Shown here piece after piece: positions 14,110 through 23,044 of a DNA stretch of 34,523 nt. The notes beneath the pieces were generated by a model. The model was not told the DNA's origin. It ran no database searches and saw only the letters and a program-made list of their open reading frames with translations. This DNA is from a candidate division WOR-3 bacterium (GTDB lineage: Bacteria; Hydrothermota; Tepidihabitantia; Tepidihabitantales; Tepidihabitantaceae): contig JBDRUF010000016.1 of assembly GCA_039801245.1 (NCBI GenBank), positions 1 to 34,523 of the forward strand, in the 5' to 3' direction. Numbering within the stretch: the first letter of the stretch is position 1; every line of letters begins with the position of its first letter. The translations under genes and the position numbers were made by a program.

Positions 14110-17004
14110 ATGGGACGGGTCTTTATCATTTTTGTGGTGTTTGTTTCTTTTTGCTTTGGTGCAAAGGAAAACACTGTTTACGGTCTTGATTCATTAACAA
14201 AGGCAACCATTGATGAGGCGCTGAGGATTCAGGGGATGAAGGAAAGGGAGTTGGGGTTTTTCAAGTTTTGGGCGGTTGACAGTTTTTTCCGGCTGAAGGT
14301 TGTTGACCGGCTGCTCTCCAATCCGCTGCAGGTGCTGCCTTATGTTGAGGAAGAGGCAAAGACAGTTAAAAATAAATATCAGAGACCTGCGAGTGTTTCA
14401 TTCCATCTTTACCGGCAGATTGATGTTAAAATAACCGCAGGGGATTCGCAAGCGATATGGCAAGAGGTGCAAGGTGCAATGCGCCGGGGTCCTGTTGTCA
14501 GGGATTTGGATGCAGAGGTTCTGACAAAGGTGCTGAATTGTATCCTTGCCGGGTTTGAGATAGGCAACCGGTATCTGAATCGGGCGGTTGCCAACCTTTC
14601 TGAGCGGGAATTGAATATCCTTTTGGGTGAGGCGCCTGACTTCTGGAAGGATGAGGATGACACCTTGGAGAAGGGGTTTTCCGGGATTCTTCATCGGGAG
14701 TTCGGAAAAGATTATGACACCTCGAAGCAAATAAAGGCGGAGACGCTGCTGACCTATGCCCGCAAGATCGACCGTAAGGCTTTGGCACTTTCCGGTCTGG
14801 CGGTGGTAATGGCGGTTAATGAGGCGAAGCGGCTTATAGGCACAGGTCAAGGCATAGGTATAGTTAAAGAATCCCCTACCTATTCCTGTGATGGTGTCAA
14901 GGGCGATGTGGTTTATTACGAGGAGACCGAATGGGGCAGGGTGATTGTGGGCGGTGAAGGTGACAATGTCTATGAGTGCGAGGCGGCATTGATAATCGAC
15001 ATTGGTGGCAATGACAGCTATTACAATCGGGCAGGCGGGGCGATTGGGTTCCTTGGCAAGCCCTTCAGCGTGGTTCTGGACTTAAAAGGCAATGACCGTT
15101 ACAGTTCAAACAAACTTTTTTCCCAGGGTTCGGCGCTTTTCGGCTGCGGGGTTTTGGTTGACCTTGAAGGGGATGATTTTTATCAGGCAAGGCATTACAC
15201 TCAGGGAAGCGCCATCTTTGGCTCAGGTCTCTTGTGGGATGTTTCGGGTAAGGATTTTTATGATGCCGGTTTCTTTGCCCAGGGTGCTGGTCATTACGGG
15301 GTTGGCATCTTGATTGATGAAGAGGGAAACGACACCTATCGCTCATTCTGTTACTGTCAAGGATTTGCCTCCACCTGGGGTTATGGTCTGCTTGCAGAAA
15401 TTAAAGGGAATGACCTTTATTATGCTGGGGGGAGATACAAGCACGAGCCGCTTTTGCCGAGGGAGTACCGCTCATTTTCCCAGGGTTTTGCGATTGGGCT
15501 GAGACCGGATGCCGGTGGCGGGATTGGGTTTCTTGCCGACTTTCAGGGAAACGATTTTTATAATGCCGAGGTCTTCTGCCAGGGCACAAGTTACTGGTAT
15601 TCGCTGGGGATGCTTTATGATGAGGAGGGTTTTGACCATTATACCGCAGCCCAGTACAGTCAGGGTGCAGGGATTCACCTTTCTGTGGGCGCACTTGTTG
15701 ATGAGGAGGGTAACGACTCCTATTTCTCCAGGCTCGGTCCAAGTCAAGGTGAGGGGCATGACCTTTCGGTTGGGGTGCTGGTGGACCGCAAGGGAGATGA
15801 TGGCTATTACGCCTCTGGTGGACAGGGAATCGGTTTGACCAATTCGGTCGGGCTTTTTGTTGACCAGGATGGGAATGACTGGTATATGGCTTCAGAGTCG
15901 TTAATCTGTCAGGGAAGTTCAAACTGGGCAAGGGGGTTTGGCGGCATCGGGGTTTTTCTTGACCTGGCAGGCAAGGACTGGTATCCAGGGAGAAACTTGG
16001 CAACCGACCAGGGTAAGTGGACAAAAGGGACATATGGCTCAGGCATTGACCTGCCGAGACCGGCAACCGTGATTGACTATGAACCTGATGTTGACACATC
16101 TGAGGCAAGTATTGATTCGGTGATCACCGCGCCGGTTGAGAGTGTTTTCAAGACCGCATCCATCTGGGCGGTAGGTAATGCCCGGAAGAAGGTTTTGCGG
16201 GCAAGAAAGGAGTTGATCCGTCTGGGCAGAAAGGCGGTTGAGTATGTCTATGAAAACAAACTGGATACCAAGGATGGTCTGGAGTCAGAGGCGATTAACG
16301 CCTTGATGAAGGCTCTGCCTGATACTGCCAAGCCCTATCTTTTTAAGGGGCTGCGCGACTCAAGGTTTCTTGCCCGGCAGAATTCGGCATACTGGCTTGG
16401 CGAGATGGGCAAAAATGCGCTGGATGCGGTGGACTCAATCTTACTGGCTTTAGAGGAGAAACGGATAACCCCCAGACGGGCTGTTTATGCGTTGGGCAGT
16501 ATTGGCGATTCCCTGGTTGTCCCCAAGATTCTTTATCTTTTGAAGGACACCCTCGAGGTGTCAAGAATCGTTACCGCCGAAGCCTGCGGCAAACTGAAAA
16601 ATCCCCTAGCAATAGGTGATTTAATTAGGGCACTGAATGACACCTTTTTTACCGTCAGGAGTGCGGCGGAGGCGGCACTGGTGGCGATTGGCGAACCGAG
16701 CATACCTCCCTTGCTTAACAGTTTACCTAATCAGAAGCCACCAGCGCTTGGACATACTATCAGGGCAATCGGGCAGATAGTGGCAAAGAATGATAGTTTA
16801 GACGAAGAGATTAGAAATAGGTGCAGGCAGGGGCTTGTGGGCTATATCAGTCATCCAGAGCCGTTCGTCCGGTTGTGTGCGGTTGAGGCGCTGGGGAGGA
16901 TGATGGATGATGATGTGCGCGCAGCACTTGAGACAGGACAAAGAGATGAGCAAGACCAGTTTGTTCTCACCGTATATGAGCAGGTTCTGGGAAAAAGGAG
17001 ATAG
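14110..17004 (+). CDS. Exported protein with about eleven 26-residue '[ND]DxY...QG...GxLxDxxG' repeats and C-terminal HEAT-like repeats
   Basis: A 964-aa protein of unassigned function. MGRVFIIFVVFVSFCFGA is a signal peptide; the Shine-Dalgarno site TAAGGAGG overlaps the stop of the M6 gene, so the two form an operon. Residues of about 20-290 are mostly helical. From about 297 to 625 there are about eleven copies of a 26-residue unit: [ND]-D-x-Y, about 6 residues, Q-G, about 6 residues, G-x-G-x-L-x-D-x-x-G (for example NDRYSSNKLFSQG; DDFYQARHYTQG; KDFYDAGFFAQG; NDTYRSFCYCQG). 'DxxGNDxY' is reminiscent of RTX calcium motifs, but the period is 26, not 9 or 18. Residues of about 690-960 look like HEAT repeats (NSAYWLGEMGKNALDAV, ALGSIGDSLVVPKIL). 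No sorting module is present. I do not recognise a named family for the repeat. Confidence 0.85.
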   Translation: MGRVFIIFVVFVSFCFGAKENTVYGLDSLTKATIDEALRIQGMKERELGFFKFWAVDSFFRLKVVDRLLSNPLQVLPYVEEEAKTVKNKYQRPASVSFHLYRQIDVKITAGDSQAIWQEVQGAMRRGPVVRDLDAEVLTKVLNCILAGFEIGNRYLNRAVANLSERELNILLGEAPDFWKDEDDTLEKGFSGILHREFGKDYDTSKQIKAETLLTYARKIDRKALALSGLAVVMAVNEAKRLIGTGQGIGIVKESPTYSCDGVKGDVVYYEETEWGRVIVGGEGDNVYECEAALIIDIGGNDSYYNRAGGAIGFLGKPFSVVLDLKGNDRYSSNKLFSQGSALFGCGVLVDLEGDDFYQARHYTQGSAIFGSGLLWDVSGKDFYDAGFFAQGAGHYGVGILIDEEGNDTYRSFCYCQGFASTWGYGLLAEIKGNDLYYAGGRYKHEPLLPREYRSFSQGFAIGLRPDAGGGIGFLADFQGNDFYNAEVFCQGTSYWYSLGMLYDEEGFDHYTAAQYSQGAGIHLSVGALVDEEGNDSYFSRLGPSQGEGHDLSVGVLVDRKGDDGYYASGGQGIGLTNSVGLFVDQDGNDWYMASESLICQGSSNWARGFGGIGVFLDLAGKDWYPGRNLATDQGKWTKGTYGSGIDLPRPATVIDYEPDVDTSEASIDSVITAPVESVFKTASIWAVGNARKKVLRARKELIRLGRKAVEYVYENKLDTKDGLESEAINALMKALPDTAKPYLFKGLRDSRFLARQNSAYWLGEMGKNALDAVDSILLALEEKRITPRRAVYALGSIGDSLVVPKILYLLKDTLEVSRIVTAEACGKLKNPLAIGDLIRALNDTFFTVRSAAEAALVAIGEPSIPPLLNSLPNQKPPALGHTIRAIGQIVAKNDSLDEEIRNRCRQGLVGYISHPEPFVRLCAVEALGRMMDDDVRAALETGQRDEQDQFVLTVYEQVLGKRR

Positions 17005-17140
17005 GTGCGACAAAATTTAAGTATACATAAAAGTATACTAAATTCAGAGTGGTGAAATTGAGTTATGTCTCGCAGTTTATTTGATTTATCCAAAATTCAC
17101 TTTTCGTCGGGGTACTGTCCCCTATGCAATTTTGTCACTC
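17005..17140. mobile_element. Possible MITE-like element between inverted GACAAAATT ends
   Basis: The gap after the repeat-protein gene begins G-TG-CGACAAAATT (core 17009-17017) and contains the inverted copy AATTTTGTC (17128-17136) about 110 bp later. Inside are a perfect hairpin, AGTATAC-ATAAAA-GTATACT (17020-17039), and a second short hairpin, GGGG-TACTGT-CCCC (17109-17122). No open frame is present. Terminal inverted repeats plus internal hairpins fit a small non-autonomous element or a REP-like unit, but no target-site duplication is obvious. Confidence 0.4.
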
Positions 17141-17185
17141 ATCCGGAAATAAAGGATTGCCAGTAGGGAGGAGGAGGTTTTGATT

Positions 17186-17266
17186 ATGAAGGGTTCAAAA
17201 ATGGTTATGGGCACGATAAATATTTTATTGACTTTTCTTGTCGGTTTGCTATTTTATTTATTATGA
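17186..17266 (+). CDS. 26-aa single-pass membrane peptide, overlapping the next gene
   Basis: ATG 17186 encodes MKGSKMVMGTINILLTFLVG followed by LLFYLL and TGA (17264-17266). It has the strongest ribosome-binding site in this stretch, AGGAGG (17172-17177) inside a GGAGGAGGAGG run with an 8-nt spacer. The peptide has a basic N-terminus and one hydrophobic segment of about 15 residues. Its stop overlaps the ATG of the following gene (ATGA at 17263-17266), and that gene has no ribosome-binding site of its own. It may be a coupling leader peptide or a separately encoded membrane anchor for the downstream protein. Confidence 0.6.
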   Translation: MKGSKMVMGTINILLTFLVGLLFYLL

Positions 17267-17736
17267 TATATATCCAAACGCTTAATCTGGGTGATTATAT
17301 CGATGGCGAGAGAATTTTCTTTGGTGAGGGACGAGGGGAATGCGGCATCGCGCTTCATCTGCCCTTGAAGAACTATGTTGCTGGTGCTGACCCGAATACC
17401 GATTACGCCTTGATGATTTCGGTTGCCAACAATCTGATTGAGTTCCTTTTGTATAAACGGCAGGAGAAGGGACCGGAACAGTGGGATTATAATGGTGAGA
17501 GGGCGCAAGAGGTCTATAATGTGTGCGGCGACAATGTCTCAACCAGTGGGATAATCATTGAGGACCGTAACTATCCGACCGGCGCCAAGCTGCAGATTTT
17601 CCTTGACAAGACATTTGGTGCTAACGAGGTGGCAATCCGCTGGAAGGGGCAGATGGTGGGGGATGAGCATCTCCTTACTGACTATGAGGAGTATCTAAAA
17701 GCGGAGCTCAAACAGCACCACCACGCCACTGATTAA
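17263..17736 (+). CDS. Protein of unknown function, translationally coupled to the 26-aa membrane peptide
   Basis: A 157-aa predicted soluble protein starting MIYIQTLNLGDYIDGERIFF. I recognise no domain. Visible features are a middle stretch with alternating hydrophobic residues (GIALHLPLKNYVAG; YALMISVANNLIEFLLY) suggesting a mixed alpha/beta fold, 'GIIIEDRNYPTGAKLQIFLD' and 'EVAIRWKGQMVGDEHLLTDY'. It ends in an acidic, Lys-rich helix and HHHATD. There is no signal peptide. It lacks a Shine-Dalgarno site and begins inside the stop of the upstream 26-aa frame. The HD-domain gene follows 32 bp later on the same strand. Confidence 0.7.
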   Translation: MIYIQTLNLGDYIDGERIFFGEGRGECGIALHLPLKNYVAGADPNTDYALMISVANNLIEFLLYKRQEKGPEQWDYNGERAQEVYNVCGDNVSTSGIIIEDRNYPTGAKLQIFLDKTFGANEVAIRWKGQMVGDEHLLTDYEEYLKAELKQHHHATD

Positions 17737-17768
17737 ATTTAACGGTTTGTTTCAATCTTTTAAACCTG

Positions 17769-18446
17769 GTGAAGAAAATGGGGCAGTTGGTTGGTTTTAG
17801 ACAGGTTAGCAAGGAGCCGGAGGTAATCGCTCTGATTACCGAAGCGGACCGGCAACTGGAGATACTGGGTTTTACCGAACATGGATTCAGGCATGCCCGG
17901 TTGGTTGCCAAGAACAGCCGGCGGATTCTTGTGGAGCTGCGGTATGATGAAAGGGTGGCAGAACTCAGTGCGATTGCTGGGTACCTGCATGATATCGGTA
18001 ATGTTATTAACCGACAGGGGCACGACTGGACAAGTGCGTTACTTGCCCGGGAGATTCTTGTCCGTTTGGGGATGGATTATTCAGAGGTCGCCCAGATTAT
18101 GACCGCAATCGGGAATCATCACGAGGAGGGTGGAAACCCGGTTTCGGAGATTGCCGCGGCACTGATATTGGCAGACAAGGCTGATGTTCATCGGAGCCGG
18201 GTGCGCAATCCTGCCCTGATTAAGTTTGATATCCATGACCGGGTTAACTATGCGGTCAAGCGGTCAACCCTGACGGTTGATTATCCCAGCCGGCGGATTG
18301 TTTTTGACCTGAATGTGGATACTGCGATTGCACCGGTGATGGAATATTTTGAGATATTTTTGAGCAGAACGGTGATTTCCCGTCGTGCGGCTGATTTTCT
18401 CAACTGCCGTTTTGAACTGGTGATTAACGGCACCCGGCTGGTTTGA
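17769..18446 (+). CDS. HD-domain phosphohydrolase-like protein
   Basis: A 225-aa cytoplasmic protein with the HD metal-binding pattern: H42 in FRHARLVAKN, the H74-D75 pair in GYLHDIGNV, HH in GNHHEEGG, and a later Asp in LADKADVHRSR. This set of ligands defines HD-type metal-dependent phosphohydrolases, which act on nucleotides or phosphate esters; the substrate here is unknown. The C-terminal 75 residues (LTVDYPSRRIVFDLNVD...) may be a small beta domain. The start may be GTG 17769 or ATG 17778; neither has a strong ribosome-binding site. The gene lies in the plus-strand run leading to mutL. Confidence 0.85.
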   Translation: MKKMGQLVGFRQVSKEPEVIALITEADRQLEILGFTEHGFRHARLVAKNSRRILVELRYDERVAELSAIAGYLHDIGNVINRQGHDWTSALLAREILVRLGMDYSEVAQIMTAIGNHHEEGGNPVSEIAAALILADKADVHRSRVRNPALIKFDIHDRVNYAVKRSTLTVDYPSRRIVFDLNVDTAIAPVMEYFEIFLSRTVISRRAADFLNCRFELVINGTRLV

Positions 18447-18492
18447 GGTGAGATGGCACAATTGACAATAATAATTAAACTGGGTATTCTTA

Positions 18493-19287
18493 ATGACATT
18501 GGCAGAGGAAATTCATCAGGACCGGCTAATCTTTCTGGGTTCGGGTGGAGCCCGAATTGTTATCGCCAGACAGGTTCGCGCCTCTGGTGGTATCTGGTGC
18601 ATCCTCAACAATGTGCAGTTTCTCATTGACCCGGGTCCAGGGGCACTGGTAAGGGCAACGCAAAGTCGGCACCGACTCAACCCAACAAGGCTGTCCGCAA
18701 TTCTTCTTTCCCATCGGCATCTTGACCATTCTGCAGATGTCAATGTGATGATTGAGGCAATGACAATGGGTGGGACCGAAAAACGGGGGAGGTTATTTGC
18801 GCCGGCAGATGCGCTTGAGGGGGAGGACCCGGTGGTGTTGCGCTACCTGCGTGGGTTTCTTGAGGAGGTGGTGGTGCTGAAGGAGGGCGGTGAGTATCAA
18901 CTGGAAAGGATTAAATTCACCTGTCCGGTTCGTCACCGGCACCGGGGTGAGGTTTATGGCTTCCGGTTTCAAACCGGGAGTCTGACCCTTTCCTACATTG
19001 CCGATACCGCCTATTTCCCAGAACTCGCTGATTATTACCGGGCAGATGTTGTGATTTTTAATGTGGTCCGCTTCAAGCCGTCTGACCTTGACCATCTTCA
19101 TCTGCCCGAGGTTGAGGAGCTTATTAAGAGGATGAAGCCGAAACTGGCGATTTTAACCCATTTCGGGATGACGATGCTCAAGGTAAAACCTTGGTTAGTT
19201 GCACGGGAGTTAAGCGAGCGCATCGGCACCGAGGTAATTGCAGCCAGCGACGGGATGGCGGTGGCACTGGACAAATACCAGCGATGA
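18493..19287 (+). CDS. MBL-fold metallo-hydrolase (RNase Z/PhnP-like)
   Basis: A 264-aa metallo-beta-lactamase-fold protein. The opening strand RLIFLGSGGARIVIA, then FLIDPGPGAL and HRHLDHSAD (H74, H76, D78, H79) give the HxHxDH zinc site. Later ligands are probably the His of VRHRHRGE, the Asp of IADTAYF and the His of ILTHFGM. Proteins of this shape act as RNA 3'-processing enzymes or phosphodiesterases. Nothing here fixes the substrate. No Shine-Dalgarno site is seen before ATG 18493. Its stop codon overlaps the mutL start (ATGA at 19284-19287), so mutL translation is coupled to it. Confidence 0.88.
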   Translation: MTLAEEIHQDRLIFLGSGGARIVIARQVRASGGIWCILNNVQFLIDPGPGALVRATQSRHRLNPTRLSAILLSHRHLDHSADVNVMIEAMTMGGTEKRGRLFAPADALEGEDPVVLRYLRGFLEEVVVLKEGGEYQLERIKFTCPVRHRHRGEVYGFRFQTGSLTLSYIADTAYFPELADYYRADVVIFNVVRFKPSDLDHLHLPEVEELIKRMKPKLAILTHFGMTMLKVKPWLVARELSERIGTEVIAASDGMAVALDKYQR

Positions 19288-20894
19288 GTATTAGGAGACC
19301 GGTCAAACTTCTCCCTGAAGAGGTTGTGCGCAAAATTGCTGCGGGTGAGGTGATTGTCCGTCCGGTTTCGGTGGTAAAGGAGTTAATTGAGAATTCACTG
19401 GATGCCGGTGCCAGGCAGATTCGGGTGGAGGTTAAGGCAGGGGGGAAGAATCTTATCCGGGTTACTGATGATGGTACTGGGATGACCCGTGATGATGTGC
19501 GACTGGCGGTGTCGCGCTATGCCACCAGTAAACTGGAAACGGCTGATGACCTTACACGGGTTACCTCTTATGGGTTTCGGGGAGAGGCGCTGGCAGCAAT
19601 CGCTGCGGTCAGCCGTTTGACCATCGAGACCAATACCGATGAAGACCAGCCCGGAACAAAACTTGATGTGGAGGGAGGCGAGATAAAGGAGATTGCCGAA
19701 ACGGTCAGGGCAAAAGGGACAACCGTCACAGTCCGCAGCCTATTTTTCAACCTCCCGGTGAGAAGAGCATTCCTCAAATCCGAAAACTACGAATTTCGAC
19801 TAATCGCCGAGATGGTACGCAATTATTGCCTTGCCTGCCCAGAAGTTGGGTTTGAACTCATCCATAACGACCGCTCCCTTTTTAAAATTCCACCGGTTAG
19901 CGGGGTGAAGGAAAGGCTTGCCTTTCTTTTTGATAAAAGGCTTGTTCAGAGTCTAATCGACTTCCGCGTTGACAATCCCAGCCTGACCTTAGCTGGTTTC
20001 TTCACCGAGCCAAGCCAACTCAAAGGTTTTTACGACATCCAGGCGATTTTCTTCAATCGCCGCCCGGTGCGGAGCCAAACCGTTACCAGAGCGGTCTATG
20101 ACGGTTACGGCGCGCTTCTCGCCGGCAGAACCCCTAACTTCATTATCTTTCTTGAGACCGACCCGTCCGCGCTGGATGTCAACATCCATCCTACCAAACA
20201 GGAGGTGCGCTTTGCTGATGAGCGCTTTCTCTTCGATTTCATTTCCGAGTCGATTCACAAGAGACTCATGATAGAACGCCAGCGGCAAATTTCAGCTGAA
20301 GATTTTTTTGTCCCGGAGAGGTTATTGCCAGATGAGCGTCCGCCCGCTGACCTCTGGCAGCTCCACAATACCTACATATTAGCTCCAGTGGCTTCGGGGT
20401 ATGTGATTGTTGACCAGCACGCCGCACATGAAAGAATTATATACGAAACGATACGGCAGCAGCAACAGGCAGCACCTTCCCAGCCCCTTCTCTTTCCGTT
20501 AACCCTTGAGCTGAACAACGAGGAGTTTGAAGTATATGAACGGCTATACCCGCGCTTGGCAGCGATGGGATTGGAATCCAAGCCTTTCGGGGGAAAAACA
20601 GTTGTTGTTGAGGGCATCCCGCTTGGTTCTTATATCGGCAAAGATGAGGTGCGGGAGTTGTTCAGTGAACTTGCCAGTTTCAGCACTGATAAAGCAACTG
20701 TGGATGATGATTTGGCAAAACTGATTGCCTGCAAAGGTGCGATCAAGGCTGGTCAGCGGCTGACAGCCGAGGAGATGCAGTCGCTTATTAATCGCCTTTT
20801 TGCCTGTCAAGAGCCATATTTCTGTCCCCATGGCAGGCCGGTGATAATTAAAATCACCCTTGAGGACCTGGAGCGGAGGTTCGGTAGGGCTTGA
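19284..20894 (+). CDS. mutL: DNA mismatch repair protein MutL (endonuclease type)
   Basis: The mismatch-repair coordinator, 536 aa. The N-terminal GHKL ATPase shows ELIENSLDAGA (motif I, about residues 34-44), VTDDGTGM, and YGFRGEALAAI. The C-terminal domain carries the endonuclease motif DQHAAHERIIYE (DQHAx2Ex4E, starting at D377), with ACKGAIKAGQ and CPHGRP, the other metal-site segments. It is therefore the nicking type found in bacteria without MutH. Its length is somewhat short because the linker is short. ATG 19284 overlaps the MBL gene stop. An in-frame start further upstream at 19191 would bury the well-conserved N-terminus inside the MBL gene. The 3' end overlaps the miaA TTG start. 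Confidence 0.97.
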   Translation: MSIRRPVKLLPEEVVRKIAAGEVIVRPVSVVKELIENSLDAGARQIRVEVKAGGKNLIRVTDDGTGMTRDDVRLAVSRYATSKLETADDLTRVTSYGFRGEALAAIAAVSRLTIETNTDEDQPGTKLDVEGGEIKEIAETVRAKGTTVTVRSLFFNLPVRRAFLKSENYEFRLIAEMVRNYCLACPEVGFELIHNDRSLFKIPPVSGVKERLAFLFDKRLVQSLIDFRVDNPSLTLAGFFTEPSQLKGFYDIQAIFFNRRPVRSQTVTRAVYDGYGALLAGRTPNFIIFLETDPSALDVNIHPTKQEVRFADERFLFDFISESIHKRLMIERQRQISAEDFFVPERLLPDERPPADLWQLHNTYILAPVASGYVIVDQHAAHERIIYETIRQQQQAAPSQPLLFPLTLELNNEEFEVYERLYPRLAAMGLESKPFGGKTVVVEGIPLGSYIGKDEVRELFSELASFSTDKATVDDDLAKLIACKGAIKAGQRLTAEEMQSLINRLFACQEPYFCPHGRPVIIKITLEDLERRFGRA

Positions 20895-21805
20895 GGATTT
20901 TTGTCCTTACCGGGCCAACAGGTGTGGGGAAGAGTGAAGTGGCTGTTGCCCTTGCCGAGAGATTTGGTTTGGAGATAATATCTGCAGATTCAAGGCAGAT
21001 TTATCGTCATTTTGACATTGGCACCGACAAGCCCTCAAGACAGTTAAGACAGCAGATACCATTTCATCTAATTGATATCTTAGAGCCTGACCAGCCGTAT
21101 TCCGCGGCAGAGTTTGCTCGGGATGCGAGATCGGTGATTGAAAAAATTACTAAGGCAAGGGGAAAATTCATCATTGTGGGCGGCTCGGTCTTCTATCTGC
21201 GGGCCCTGTTCCAGCCGTTGTTCCCAGTGCCTCGGGTTGACCCTGCTATCCGCCAAAAACTTCAGGCTGAAGATACCAATCGGCTATATCTACGTTTGAA
21301 AGAGGTTGATCCTGAGCGGGCAAACCAGCTTCATCCTCACGACCGGCAAAGGATTGTGCGGGCGCTCGAGGTGTATGAATTAACCGGTAAGACTTTTACG
21401 CAACTATCCTCTGAGCAAAAAGAAACCACAGATTTACTGCCGGTTTATGCGGTTCTGACGATGCCCAGAGAAAGGCTTTATCAAAGGATTAATGAGCGTT
21501 TTGACCGAATGATGGCAAATGGGCTTTTAGAGGAGGTGCGTTCACTAAAGGAGATGGGGTTTGGTACAAATACGCCTGCGGTCCAAGGTTATGGTTATCT
21601 TGAACTCTTTTTGTACCTTGAAGGTAAAATCGGTCTTGATGAGGCGGTAAGGCTCGCAAAGAAAAGGACCAGGGGGTATGCCAAAAGACAGTTGACCTGG
21701 CTGCATTCTTTAAAAGGGGCACACTGGTTTGAATTTACCGATATCGCTGATGTTGTTAGCAAGATAGAGCCGCTTTTGCTTGACACGTTAAATATTCAGG
21801 GTTAA
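20891..21805 (+). CDS. miaA: tRNA dimethylallyltransferase MiaA
   Basis: Adds a dimethylallyl group to A37 of tRNAs reading UNN codons. It has 304 aa with the P-loop TGPTGVGKSE at residues 7-16, the substrate-binding ISADSRQIYRHFDIGTDKPS, and VGGSVFYLRALFQPL. HDRQRIVRALEVYELTGKTF and a later GYGYLELFLYLEG also match the family. TTG 20891 overlaps the mutL stop (TTGA), and no better start exists. The mutL-miaA arrangement is common in bacteria. The following metK lies 33 bp downstream. Confidence 0.97.
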   Translation: MRIFVLTGPTGVGKSEVAVALAERFGLEIISADSRQIYRHFDIGTDKPSRQLRQQIPFHLIDILEPDQPYSAAEFARDARSVIEKITKARGKFIIVGGSVFYLRALFQPLFPVPRVDPAIRQKLQAEDTNRLYLRLKEVDPERANQLHPHDRQRIVRALEVYELTGKTFTQLSSEQKETTDLLPVYAVLTMPRERLYQRINERFDRMMANGLLEEVRSLKEMGFGTNTPAVQGYGYLELFLYLEGKIGLDEAVRLAKKRTRGYAKRQLTWLHSLKGAHWFEFTDIADVVSKIEPLLLDTLNIQG

Positions 21806-21838
21806 TCTTGAAGCACCTGATATTAGAAAGGAGCGAGC

Positions 21839-23032
21839 TTGAAAAAAACGAGATTTACCTCAGAATCGGTTACCGAAGGTCACCCGGATAAGGTTTGCGA
21901 CCAGATTTCTGACGCAGTCCTTGATGAGGTTATGCGCCAGGACCCAAAAGGGCGGGTGGCGTGCGAGACATTTGTAACCGTGGGAATGGTTTTGGTTGGA
22001 GGCGAGATAACCACCACTGGCTGGGTTGACCTTGAGCGTTTAGTCCGCCGGGTTCTTAAAGATATTGGCTATGTTAATACTGATTGCGGTTTGAGTGCTG
22101 ACTCCTGCGCGGTTTTGAATTGCATTGGGAGGCAGTCACCGGATATTGCCCAGGGTGTGGATGCCGGTGGGGCTGGCGACCAGGGGATGATGATTGGCTA
22201 TGCATGCAACCAGACCGAGGTGTTGATGCCTTTGCCGATTGTCCTTGCCCATCGGATTGCCGAGCGACTGGCTGAGGTGCGAAAAAAGGGGATTTTGCCC
22301 TATCTCCGACCTGATGGTAAGGCACAGGTGACAGTGGAGTACGAAGACTCAAAACCGATTCGGATTGACAGTGTGGTGATTGCTGCCCAGCACAACGAAA
22401 GTATCCTTGATAACAGTGGCAAAAGGATAACAGCAACGGCACGAGAGGAGATAATTGATGTGGTGGCAAAGGCGGTAATTCCTGAAGAGTATCTTGACCA
22501 AAAGACCCGCTTTTATGTCAATGAGACCGGTAAGTTTGTTGTTGGTGGTCCGCAGTCTGACACTGGGATGACCGGCAGAAAGATAATTGTGGATACGTAT
22601 GGAGGCTGGGTTCGCCACGGTGGCGGCGCATTTTCTGGAAAGGACCCAACCAAGGTTGACCGTTCAGCAACCTATATGGCGCGCTATATTGCGAAGAACC
22701 TTGTGGCTGCGGGATTGTGTGACGAGGTGGAGGTGCGTCTTGCCTATGTTATTGGCAGAGCCGATCCCTTGGATATTTCAGTTGATACCTTCGGCACCGG
22801 TAAAATTGATGAGGAAAGGTTGGTGGGGATAATCCGCGATGTCTTTCCGTTGACACCCATAGGTATGATTGATTGTCTGAAACTGCGCAATCCAATATAT
22901 CAAAGAACCGCGGTCTACGGGCATTTTGGGAGACCACCGCAGATAGATTGGGACCAGATGTTGCAAAAGGAAATAGAGTTTTTCACCTGGGAAAAGGTTG
23001 ACCGTGCTGAAGATTTAAAGGGTTTGTTATAG
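21839..23032 (+). CDS. metK: S-adenosylmethionine synthetase
   Basis: Makes S-adenosylmethionine from methionine and ATP. The 397-aa protein has the full family signature: [20 protein letters not shown] at the N-terminus, [16 protein letters not shown] (methionine/ATP site), and [20 protein letters not shown]. The start is a TTG at 21839 preceded by AAAGGAG with a suitable spacer; no in-frame ATG lies nearby. ahcY follows 12 bp later, so the SAM-producing enzyme and the enzyme that removes the SAH by-product are co-expressed. The 33-nt gap upstream leaves no room for a SAM riboswitch. Confidence 0.98.
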   Translation: MKKTRFTSESVTEGHPDKVCDQISDAVLDEVMRQDPKGRVACETFVTVGMVLVGGEITTTGWVDLERLVRRVLKDIGYVNTDCGLSADSCAVLNCIGRQSPDIAQGVDAGGAGDQGMMIGYACNQTEVLMPLPIVLAHRIAERLAEVRKKGILPYLRPDGKAQVTVEYEDSKPIRIDSVVIAAQHNESILDNSGKRITATAREEIIDVVAKAVIPEEYLDQKTRFYVNETGKFVVGGPQSDTGMTGRKIIVDTYGGWVRHGGGAFSGKDPTKVDRSATYMARYIAKNLVAAGLCDEVEVRLAYVIGRADPLDISVDTFGTGKIDEERLVGIIRDVFPLTPIGMIDCLKLRNPIYQRTAVYGHFGRPPQIDWDQMLQKEIEFFTWEKVDRAEDLKGLL

Positions 23033-23044
23033 AAGGAGCATAAA

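Noticed and set aside
15401-16108. 235-aa open frame on the minus strand inside the 964-aa repeat gene
   Set aside because: It is an antisense artefact of a repetitive coding sequence. It is rich in Pro/His/Arg/Ser and has no ribosome-binding site.
17168-17177. GGAGGAGGAGG as a possible second simple-sequence switch
   Set aside because: It lies outside the coding frame, its unit is 3 bp, and it is best explained as a strong Shine-Dalgarno site for the 26-aa frame.
19191-19283. Upstream in-frame extension of mutL
   Set aside because: It lies inside the MBL-fold gene. MutL homologues start at the MSIRRP...LPEEVVRKIAAGEV segment, and ATG 19284 overlaps the upstream stop in the usual ATGA manner.
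21806-21838. SAM riboswitch upstream of metK
   Set aside because: Only 33 nt separate miaA from metK and no riboswitch-like stem set is visible.
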